From contig CABQWP010000058.1 in assembly GCA_902467875.1 (NCBI GenBank), forward strand, positions 1 to 13,149: 13,149 bases of DNA, in the 5' to 3' direction. The position numbers and the translations under genes are program-made. Within the stretch, counting starts at the first letter, position 1. Every line of letters begins with the position of its first letter. The notes beneath the pieces were generated by a model. That model did not search any database. It was not told where the DNA came from and worked only from the letters and a program-made list of their open reading frames with translations. This stretch comes from an uncultured Collinsella sp. GTDB taxonomy: Bacteria; Actinomycetota; Coriobacteriia; Coriobacteriales; Coriobacteriaceae. Shown here one piece after another: positions 7,801 to 13,149 of the stretch.

Positions 7801-10338
7801 GGCAATGGCTGCTGGACGTATGTGAAAAATCCCATCGAAAGCACGATGCTGGATCTCGATACGAAGTATTACGTTCGCGCGATGATTACTACAGACGTTA
7901 ACTTCTACAACAAGGACAACACAATCCTGAAGGCCGCTACGCGTCGTTACGAAAGCAACCTGCTGCAAAATAAGGTGAATGGATCAGACCCTACGTACAC
8001 GTATTACTACCCGCACGTGAACACTTCGGTTGAGGCAACAGGGGACCCGCAGGATGAGCCAACTGGTTCTTATGAAAGCCCCTTGACCCTTGAGTCTTCG
8101 CCGACCGATGCCGAGATGGCGGTGCCGGGCTATAAGTTCCTGGGCTGGATTTCGACCGCCGAGGTCCAGAAGGGTTCTGACGTCTGGAAGTATATCTACG
8201 ATGTCGAGGGCGATTCCTTCACCACTTCTGACCCGGATAAGGCCGAACCGTATCTGGTGAAACCAGATTTTAAGGTCACCCAGTGGCAGGATGCCTATCC
8301 GGTGTACGCGAAGTACGACGTTAGGTACACCACCAACCTGCACCGCGCAGGTTTTGATGGCACGGACAAGGTCAATGTGCCTAAGTACGATAAGCACGAC
8401 ATCGCTTCCGTTATCAACGCGGACACCGACCCTGCTACGGCAACGGTGACCCCTGACGTCACGACGCCGGTTTATAAAGCAGGCGGTGAGCTGTATAAGT
8501 TGCAGAAGGTTGAGATCGAGCTTCCGAATGGCGAAGTTAAAAAGCTCGAACCTAACGGCGATAACTCGTATTCCTATCAGGTGGAACCCGGCGGGGCCTA
8601 TACATTTGTGGCGTACTATTCGCCGTTGGCGGTCGTGTATCATCTCAATGCCTCGAAAGTGGACGGCAAAGTTGCTCAGCAAGGCGATATGCTCGGCAAC
8701 CTTGATGGCGGCATCCCGAAACCTACTTATGACGTCAGCACTATCGATGCGGATACAGGTGCGTTCAACGCCTTCGTGGGCTGGACGGAAGCCCAGCCGG
8801 CACCTGGCAAGGGCTATGTCGCTTGGTCGGAGGGCATCCGTATGGTGAGTGCTTCTACCGTGGTCAAGGCCCCCATGGAGCTGTACCCGGTCTACCGTCC
8901 CAGTCTGGTTACCGTTCAATCGAGCATCGACTCAAATCTCGCGAATCCTGCTCTTGTCCGCGGTCTCGGCCGAACTGATTCCGGCGACCAGATTTCTCTT
9001 GAGGTCAAGGCTGTCAAGGAGGTTGTGGGCATTGACGGCACCAAGTACGACTTTGTCGGCTGGTCGCGCGACTACGAACCCGATGGCAAATACACCCTGT
9101 TGACCGATGACGAGAAGTATCCCCTCGAGGGCAGCGAGCCCTTTGAGAGCGTGACCTACACCGCGGTGTACAAGATCGCGCCGTATGAGGTTCGCTATCA
9201 CGGTGTCGACGGGTCGGTCGTCTTTACGGCGACGGTCGACTCGGACGGCGAGCGCGCGACGGGTGCCGGCTTTGTTCATAACGTCGATGTTCCCAAGGTG
9301 GATGAGAGCGGCAACCCGGTCTATGACGACAACGGCAATCCCGAGATGGAGAAAAAGTCCGTGGCATACGACCCGGACGCCCACTCCAAGATCGTCGCGC
9401 TGCTCGATGAGCGGGCGGCTACTAGCGGTGGCGTGCGCGAACTCTTCCTGGAATGGCGATATGTGCCTGCCAATGGTGCTGCGAAGTCTTGGGATGAGTT
9501 TAAGGGCGAGCCGGTTAAGGGCGACATGGACCTGTATCCCGTGACGTATCGCGTGGTCGCCAAGGATACATCCGACCCCGAGAACCACGTAACCATGACC
9601 ACCGCGCAGCTTAAATGGCTGCTCGATCCCAACGCCGCCAACACAGTCGACAATAGCGCCGACAAAGCACCCTTTAAGGTCTGCTTTGCTGAGCCGTTTA
9701 TGGGAACGCAGCTGACCGTTACAGTGACGCAGGCGAGCTACGGCCCTGGTGCAGAGGGCGTTACCGCGGAGGAAAAGCCCGTAAACGGCAAGTTAGTCTC
9801 GCTTTATAGCTTGGGCTCGGGTAACGGTTCGTTTGACTTGGCCAACCGCCTGGAGTCCAAGAAGACGGGCGAAGGGGAGCAGGGTCCCGGCAATGCCGTG
9901 TTCAACTTCGCCAAGACCCATGCGCTGACAATTGTTAAAAAGACCACCGATACAAGTGCTATGGGGCAGACGTTCCGCTTTAAGGTGACGAAGACGGCAG
10001 AGGGAGCCTCTTCCAAGACGCGCATGGTCGAGGTGAAAGTCGATAAAACCCAGCAGGAAAACGGTGAAACCTGGTATGTCGGCAGCGTGCAGCTTGCCGC
10101 TCCGGCGGGTGACTATACCGTCGCGGAAGACACGGCTTGGGCATGGCGCTACCAGGGTGAGCTGAGCACGCCGGGTAAGGTGCCCGGTAAATCTGCCGAA
10201 CTAGTCATCTCGTCCGCTTCGAGTGCGGGCGACACCGTGGTGACGTGCGTCAACACGCGTGCGAAGGACAAATGGGTCGATGGTGGCTCGCGTGCCAAGA
10301 ATGTTTGGGAAAACGGCACGCTGAGGAGGGAGGACTAG
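4861..10338 (+). CDS. Giant secreted adhesin-like protein: beta-helix, InlB/List_Bact-type repeats, CnaB-like domain
   Basis: A 1825-residue protein predicted to leave the cell by Sec and act at the surface, perhaps as a fibre-associated adhesin. It has a classical signal peptide (cut after AHA, residue 34) rather than a SipW-type one. Residues about 95-390 are a beta-helix-like region with GLUG-type motifs (GGIIVGK near 151, GGLAGR near 325, GGIAAR near 369). From about 500 to 1560 there are repeated modules with an aromatic-GW core (FMGW near 551, FIGW 675, FLGW 797 and 1093, FVGW 1305 and 1398, a degenerate FLEW 1529), each followed by a YPVY or TYTAVY-like strand. These resemble Listeria-Bacteroides/InlB B-repeats. 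A CnaB-like domain (about 1687-1800) keeps a plausible isopeptide set: Lys1693 or 1694, Glu1756 and Asn1798. The tail ends GTLRRED with no LPXTG and no membrane helix. GGAGG at 4845-4849 supports ATG 4861. The binding target is unknown. Confidence 0.85.
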   Translation: MKIKIVNRGVLNRLIAVAAIALCCVMALPAAAHAEDQTEFHITNRNDFLACVALSRQRDTSQWRVYLDNDIVLNDDDMKAIVEDTVKHLSFGNKEHPFKGVFDGQNHTVKGLNYENKVLDPERDTGFFAETDGATIKNFLVEDANIWADFRGGIIVGKAVNTSFENVMVMESTLHVTCANNMLNVITNAGFEGGMIAGELEGCNLYNCEVRGGRAVHNTTAGVQAIGGEGLYMAAFAGYVKNSTIEYCRVTPTRSEDGSSMDMTDVTNKYDVAIGALGGNNVYASGFVGCMAEGAKVIDCFSTAKCYSYAASYVGVVSVTRAWTGGLAGRILSKSGNEITRSHFAGDLSSRQYNPIAVIPIIQNDVNLGGIAARANKGDATVTECYFKPSVSLKGSSQGTAAKKKIPSFGGDGTTKGDSYGPWDDERYITRELWEEHDYDFCAGTMRSTANDDALGGQHTNEWAMDYKLNIPVHGQSVKATIDFPGAGTATVLATMLGKDQSTSDPYTFAVSAVLAGTAQGLAQGDTSVMFKQETSAKPAGLSEANDGYRFMGWFREPDVRVNRIGQDNSWFDGKTDDAAVKDGKCVEENTAHDKTSTYTADNGKDHDASEGFKGNDLFIASYEAQVLFYNVEGKTINWKDGKAHDRSTDWYRYGVGLTPAAPADRGSLSKTATFIGWTTQPNDDKSMNGAYAAITSDRLADLKNKGAFYPVGSEIAVVGPTDFYPVYSDYVSHIMTEFEGNEQDTLNDVTQRVDVGKTHVKVETAEDGTSAYTVQVLDVSGKAISEDGELPKGYRFLGWYENKQNADGSEVEVRVSRDPSYTLPADVDLTVTHTYIARFEYRVDYYVRAYTNHGFTDSKLLCSVWNRYQTPFEENVGSTFVRENVVHWGPEHVDHGIKDRYDETCDTRFTKETLVVSPLNAYSHNVKNDTGADTLKDLYADTDFPGAATLSDTWTSASLNVTVKLVNDRYRLNFWTLERGNGCWTYVKNPIESTMLDLDTKYYVRAMITTDVNFYNKDNTILKAATRRYESNLLQNKVNGSDPTYTYYYPHVNTSVEATGDPQDEPTGSYESPLTLESSPTDAEMAVPGYKFLGWISTAEVQKGSDVWKYIYDVEGDSFTTSDPDKAEPYLVKPDFKVTQWQDAYPVYAKYDVRYTTNLHRAGFDGTDKVNVPKYDKHDIASVINADTDPATATVTPDVTTPVYKAGGELYKLQKVEIELPNGEVKKLEPNGDNSYSYQVEPGGAYTFVAYYSPLAVVYHLNASKVDGKVAQQGDMLGNLDGGIPKPTYDVSTIDADTGAFNAFVGWTEAQPAPGKGYVAWSEGIRMVSASTVVKAPMELYPVYRPSLVTVQSSIDSNLANPALVRGLGRTDSGDQISLEVKAVKEVVGIDGTKYDFVGWSRDYEPDGKYTLLTDDEKYPLEGSEPFESVTYTAVYKIAPYEVRYHGVDGSVVFTATVDSDGERATGAGFVHNVDVPKVDESGNPVYDDNGNPEMEKKSVAYDPDAHSKIVALLDERAATSGGVRELFLEWRYVPANGAAKSWDEFKGEPVKGDMDLYPVTYRVVAKDTSDPENHVTMTTAQLKWLLDPNAANTVDNSADKAPFKVCFAEPFMGTQLTVTVTQASYGPGAEGVTAEEKPVNGKLVSLYSLGSGNGSFDLANRLESKKTGEGEQGPGNAVFNFAKTHALTIVKKTTDTSAMGQTFRFKVTKTAEGASSKTRMVEVKVDKTQQENGETWYVGSVQLAAPAGDYTVAEDTAWAWRYQGELSTPGKVPGKSAELVISSASSAGDTVVTCVNTRAKDKWVDGGSRAKNVWENGTLRRED

Positions 10339-10339
10339 G

Positions 10340-10909
10340 ATGACTAAGCGCAAGCGGATCGTCGCCCTCCTTGTCGGCGTTCTCCTTTTGGCCGGCGCTG
10401 CCGGCACCTTTGCGTGGCTTTCGGTTACGGGCGTGCTGGTCAACGAGTTTGGCTTTGGCTCGGTGTCGCCTTCGGTGAACGAGAAGCTCGACAATAATGT
10501 AAAGAGCGACGTTGCGGTTAAAAATAGCGGCTCAGCACCGGCGTACCTGCGTGTTGCGGTGGATATCTACTGGCAGGACCAGGATGGCGCACGCTTGTGG
10601 GATGAGCCGGTTGCTGGCAAAGATTACGTCATTGAGTGGGACAAGGTGTCCAACGCCTCCACTACAAACAGCGCCGGGTCTTGGGTTGTCGCTTCCGATG
10701 GGTTCTACTACTGGACGTCTCCCGTTGCGCCGATGGGCGAAACCGGCGTGCTCATCAGGAGCGTGGACGAGAAGAAGACGGATGGCAAGAACCTGGTCGT
10801 TGACATTTCGACCCAGGCAATTCAATCAACGCCCGACGATGCGGTTAAAGAGGCATGGGGTTGCAAGGTCAATGATGGCGTGCTGGTGCCGCCGCATGGA
10901 GGTGCGTAA
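10340..10909 (+). CDS. SipW-dependent exported protein, minor fibre subunit candidate (copy B)
   Basis: A 189-residue exported protein with a very clear SipW-type signal: MTKRKR, a hydrophobic stretch, then GTFA before Trp26. The mature start runs into NEFGFGSV, as in the other two SipW substrates. The body has VAVKNSGSAPAYLRVAVDI, a GFYYWTSPVAPMGETG segment and LVVDISTQAIQ near the end, matching the layout of the protein encoded at 4210-4857. The ATG lies one base after the stop of the giant gene, with GGGAGG (10328-10333) 6 bases upstream, so translation is probably coupled. The family places it outside the membrane as a fibre-associated protein. Whether it caps, links or anchors the structure cannot be told from sequence. 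Confidence 0.87.
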   Translation: MTKRKRIVALLVGVLLLAGAAGTFAWLSVTGVLVNEFGFGSVSPSVNEKLDNNVKSDVAVKNSGSAPAYLRVAVDIYWQDQDGARLWDEPVAGKDYVIEWDKVSNASTTNSAGSWVVASDGFYYWTSPVAPMGETGVLIRSVDEKKTDGKNLVVDISTQAIQSTPDDAVKEAWGCKVNDGVLVPPHGGA

Positions 10910-10911
10910 GT

Positions 10912-11610
10912 ATGGCGTTCCCAATTCGCAAAGGCGTTGCGCGCTCCTTGCGTTGCGTGGTCGCGGCCATTTTCTGCGTGGTCGCGCTTGCCACTCCTGC
11001 CCGTGCGTTCGCCGATACTCCCGCGATTGCGTATGACGGAAATGCGCGCCAGCTGACGGTCTCGGGGGCGACGGGCTCCTCGGGGGAGCCCGATCTGTTT
11101 CCAGCCTTTAAAGATCTAATGCCCGGCGATGTGCGCGAGCAGCAGATCGAGGTTCGTGCCACGGGCGTAAAGTCCCAGGTACGCGTGTTTGTGCGGGCCG
11201 TTGTCGATCACGAGACGGCACACTTGCTGTCGCCCATTACCTTAACGGCGTCGGCGGGCGATGCGTCTGCAGGTTGGCTCCAGACGGGAACTCCGGGCAG
11301 TGTGTTCGCACATCCCACGCAAGTCGCAACGTTTACGAGCGATGGTAGCACGGTGCTCAACTTGCAACTAAGTGTCCCGACGTCGGTCGGCAACGAGCTT
11401 GCCGACGCAAACAAGACCATTCGCTGGGAAATCACTGCCGAGGATGATGGCGAGAAGATTCCCGTACGCCCAGCTGGCAGTAAGAGCCCCGGCCTGTTTG
11501 GCCTGGCGGCAACCGGCGACAGCACGCTCACATTGCTCTTGGTGTTGCTGACGCTTGCAATCATCGCTTTTATGGCTGCGCTGCTTTTGTCCCGGCGGGA
11601 TAAGCGCTAG
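10912..11610 (+). CDS. Surface-anchored protein with LAATG sorting-like C-terminus
   Basis: A 232-residue protein with a Sec signal peptide (likely cut after AFA, residue 34), an extracellular domain of about 160 residues rich in beta strand, and a C-terminus made of LAATGD (residues 198-203), a hydrophobic helix and the basic tail RRDKR. That arrangement is a cell-wall sorting signal in which LPXTG is replaced by LAATG, matching the LAXTG pattern reported for class E sortases of Actinobacteria. The alternative is a simple C-terminal membrane anchor. The extracellular segment DLMPGDVREQQIEVR, followed by VRVFVRAVVD, again resembles the TasA-like beta-sandwich pattern, so it may be the cell-attached base of the fibre. 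GGAGGTG (10898-10904) sits 7 bases before ATG 10912, and the start follows the previous stop by 2 bases. It closes the operon. No sortase gene is in the window. Confidence 0.82.
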   Translation: MAFPIRKGVARSLRCVVAAIFCVVALATPARAFADTPAIAYDGNARQLTVSGATGSSGEPDLFPAFKDLMPGDVREQQIEVRATGVKSQVRVFVRAVVDHETAHLLSPITLTASAGDASAGWLQTGTPGSVFAHPTQVATFTSDGSTVLNLQLSVPTSVGNELADANKTIRWEITAEDDGEKIPVRPAGSKSPGLFGLAATGDSTLTLLLVLLTLAIIAFMAALLLSRRDKR

Positions 11611-11628
11611 GTCCATCTTCTAAACGAA

Positions 11629-11755
11629 CGCCCTCCCGGGCGGCGGGCACGAAGTTCCCTGCTCTACAGTCCTGCGCAAGACGAAGGCCACATTAAGTGG
11701 CCTTCTTTGCGTGCGGAACTCGCGATGAACTTCATGCCCGCCGCCCGGGAGGGCG
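11629..11755 (+). repeat. Nested palindromic element E1, 3' of the fibre operon
   Basis: Outer arms 11629-11657 and 11727-11755 form a 29-bp inverted repeat with a single C-A mismatch (11650/11734). They enclose a 69-base centre containing a perfect 9-bp hairpin, GAAGGCCAC (11683-11691) and GTGGCCTTC (11697-11705). The centre is nearly identical to that of E2 read on the other strand. The element starts 18 bases after the stop of the last fibre gene, so it probably forms the 3' end of that transcript and may act as a terminator; CCCCTTTATT follows the right arm. Confidence 0.9.
11683..11708 (+). terminator. Inner hairpin of E1, candidate terminator of the fibre operon
   Basis: A perfect 9-bp stem GAAGGCCAC/GTGGCCTTC with an ATTAA loop, followed by only three T and then GCG. 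On the flanks CGCAA (11674-11678) can pair with TTGCG (11707-11711), lengthening the helix across a small internal loop. The T-tail is short for efficient intrinsic termination. Confidence 0.5.
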
Positions 11756-11801
11756 CCCCTTTATTGATGGAAGGCCTTATAAGCTGATGATTTCATTCCC
11801 A

Positions 11802-11858
11802 GATGTATTCAGGGTGGGATAGGCTTTCCGGATGGGCGAATTCCGGGACACGGTTTCC
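11802..11858 (+). repeat. Dispersed repeat, copy 2
   Basis: Matches the copy at 2365-2409 in two blocks (11802-11835 and 11848-11858) separated by 12 extra bases (11836-11847). The extra bases contain a second TTCCGG, giving a short direct repeat that could explain a deletion in copy 1. It lies between the two nested palindromes E1 and E2. Confidence 0.75.
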
Positions 11859-11941
11859 GCGTTTCGCATGACAGGCCATGCATCTGCAATGGGGCGAGCG
11901 CAGTTTCTCATCAGCCCACTCAACCTGCAACGGGTGAGGGG

Positions 11942-12071
11942 CGGCGGCAGGCGAAGGTACGGGAAAGGTCTGTCGCGAGTTCCGCACGCAAAGGGGGCCA
12001 CTAAATGTGGCCCCCGTCTTGCGCAGGACTGTTTGAGCAGCAGACCTTTCCCGTACCTTCGCCTGCCGCCG
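11942..12071 (-). repeat. Nested palindromic element E2, 3' of the LTA-synthase-like gene
   Basis: Arms 11942-11972 and 12041-12071 form a perfect 31-bp inverted repeat around a 68-base centre. Read on the minus strand, the centre matches that of E1 except for a one-base indel with an adjacent change, one loop base, and two paired changes on each side of the inner stem (GGGGGCCAC/GTGGCCCCC at 11993-12001 and 12007-12015 in place of GAAGGCCAC/GTGGCCTTC). It begins 33 bases after the stop of the minus-strand gene, so each element follows its own gene in the same sense. Both elements are followed by CCCCT. Confidence 0.9.
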
Positions 12072-12104
12072 ATTCGGGCCCCCGAACCCGTTGCTTGATC
12101 CCCG

Positions 12105-13149
12105 CTATTTGATCTTGGTCGTACCCGGTGCCAGGTTGGGGTCGGTCTCGTTGGCCTCGGTCTGGAAGTGCTCGGTGTACACGTTCTTGCCGTCGCGGAA
12201 CATCTCGTAGTACTGCATCTTGGCGTAATCCTCGCGCGCCTTGGTTGCGGCTGCAGCATCGGCGTCGTCACCGGTGACGTTGGAGGAAAGCGCCCAGCGC
12301 AGGCTGGCGTCCTCGTAGCCCACCGAGTTGATAGCGGGCAGCGACTCGCGCAGCGTCATGTGCGCTTTCTGATAGTCGGAGAGAGGTGCGCCGATCAGCT
12401 GCATGAGCTGGGTGGACAGATAGTTGGTGGACAGGTCGTCGACCTCACTCGTCTGGTTGCAACCGGCAACGTCGTAGTTGGCCCAGATGATGTAGTCGGT
12501 CTGCCACAGGCGCTCCTGATGTGTGGCGTCGTCCTCACCGGTAAACCACTTGTCGTTGAACTTGGACGGGAAGAACGGCTGGTGGTCGCCCCAGAACACC
12601 ACGACCACCTTACGGTCGAGCTTGCTCAGGGCGTTGAGGAAGTAGCGCAGCGCCTGGTCGGACTGCTCGATGCACGAGACATACTCGTCGACATCGGAGA
12701 GCGTGCCGTCCTCGACGGTCTTGGCGTCCAGATCGGTCGTGTCGATATTCAGGTGCATCTGCTTGTCGACCGGCAGCAGACCCGTATCGTAGCCCGAGTG
12801 GTTCTGCATGGTCACGTCGAAGATAAACTGCGGATCGGCGTTCTGGTCGAGCAGCTCAAGAATCTTGTCGTAGGTAGCCTGGTCGGTCACCATGCCGCGC
12901 AGGGTGTCGGCTCCCTGGAAGTCGTTGATGGACAGGAACTGGTCAAAGCCAAAGTCCTTGTAGACGTTATCGCGGTTCCAGTTGGTTGCGTGGTTGGGGT
13001 GCATGGCCGTGGTGGAATATCCGAGCGACTTGAACTGCTCTGCCAGATTCCCGGTCGTTTCCATGTTGTAGATGGTGTAGGGGTACACGCCCGAGCCCAG
13101 GTTTGCCATGGAGTTGCCGGTCATAAACTCAAACTCGGTATTGGCGGTG
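12105..13149 (-). CDS. LTA-synthase-like phosphotransferase (sulfatase superfamily), 5' truncated
   Basis: The C-terminal catalytic part of a membrane-anchored, extracellular enzyme of the LtaS type. Members move glycerol phosphate or related groups onto surface glycolipids or polymers. The frame stays open to the window edge (TANTEFEF precedes the Met at 13124), so the start and the N-terminal membrane helices lie outside. The Thr coded at 13146-13148 aligns with the nucleophile of the family's TANTEFE motif. NTEFEFMTGNSMANL, FDVTMQNHSGYD and FWGDHQPFFPSKF (Asp 12585-12587, His 12582-12584) supply the expected metal- and substrate-binding residues. About 348 residues are present and the C-terminus is complete, ending GTTKIK. 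It converges on the fibre operon and is probably an independent gene. The exact substrate is unknown. Confidence 0.92.
   Translation of the reverse strand, partial: TANTEFEFMTGNSMANLGSGVYPYTIYNMETTGNLAEQFKSLGYSTTAMHPNHATNWNRDNVYKDFGFDQFLSINDFQGADTLRGMVTDQATYDKILELLDQNADPQFIFDVTMQNHSGYDTGLLPVDKQMHLNIDTTDLDAKTVEDGTLSDVDEYVSCIEQSDQALRYFLNALSKLDRKVVVVFWGDHQPFFPSKFNDKWFTGEDDATHQERLWQTDYIIWANYDVAGCNQTSEVDDLSTNYLSTQLMQLIGAPLSDYQKAHMTLRESLPAINSVGYEDASLRWALSSNVTGDDADAAAATKAREDYAKMQYYEMFRDGKNVYTEHFQTEANETDPNLAPGTTKIK

Noticed and set aside
7984..8919. 311-codon open frame on the minus strand inside the giant adhesin gene
   Set aside because: It is antisense to a well-supported coding region in GC-rich DNA, lacks a ribosome site and domain features, and matches the usual pattern of a shadow frame. 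The same applies to the long antisense frames at 627-1451, 3191-4123, 4750-5511 and 8932-9588.
11629..12071. CRISPR array or integron attC sites
   Set aside because: There are only two copies in inverted orientation, with no spacer-repeat periodicity, no cas or integrase gene, and no attC-type RYYYAAC/GTTRRRY boxes in the expected places.
11793..12271. Small minus-strand open frames across the E1/E2 region
   Set aside because: They run through the palindromic elements and the 3' end of the LTA-synthase-like gene in another frame; no start signals or conserved motifs were seen.

Overview
The window looks like a chromosomal segment of a GC-rich Gram-positive gut actinobacterium, most likely a Coriobacteriia member such as Collinsella. 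This placement is an inference: it rests on the strong G/C third-position codon bias, on an ER-type signal peptidase (SipW) with TasA-like surface proteins, and on a flavodoxin and an LTA-synthase-like protein of the kind common in that group. No 16S rRNA or tRNA is present to confirm it.

Layout. Positions 1-1514 hold the 3' part of an ABC exporter half-transporter. After a short gap with a plausible promoter comes a small flavodoxin-family protein (1636/1642-2193) closed by a clear intrinsic terminator (2235-2262). Positions 2263-2798 contain no convincing gene. That stretch carries one copy of a dispersed repeat, then an AT-rich segment with a perfect TATAAT and a run of ten G.

Positions 2799-11610 form one six-gene, same-strand locus for an extracellular surface structure. 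In order it encodes a SipW-like signal peptidase, a TasA-like probable major subunit, a second SipW-type exported protein, a 1825-residue secreted adhesin-like protein (beta-helix, then repeated InlB/List_Bact-type modules, then a CnaB-like domain), a third SipW-type exported protein, and a membrane/wall-anchored protein with an LAATG sorting-like C-terminus. The last junctions are tight (1-3 bases with good ribosome sites). By contrast, the TasA-like gene is bracketed by strong hairpins (3374-3397 and 4130-4180), as if its mRNA were handled separately. The simplest reading is that SipW matures three fibre subunits, the giant protein supplies a binding or tip function, and the last protein fixes the structure to the cell surface. 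This is inference from gene content.

Positions 11611-12104 are a convergent intergenic region and the most unusual part of the window. It holds two large nested-palindrome elements in opposite orientation, each just downstream of one of the two converging genes. Their ~68-base cores are nearly identical and their inner hairpin shows compensatory changes, but the long outer arms (29 and 31 bp) differ in sequence while staying self-complementary. A second copy of the dispersed repeat lies between them. Positions 12105-13149 (minus strand) hold the 3' part of an LTA-synthase/sulfatase-superfamily protein that runs out of the window.
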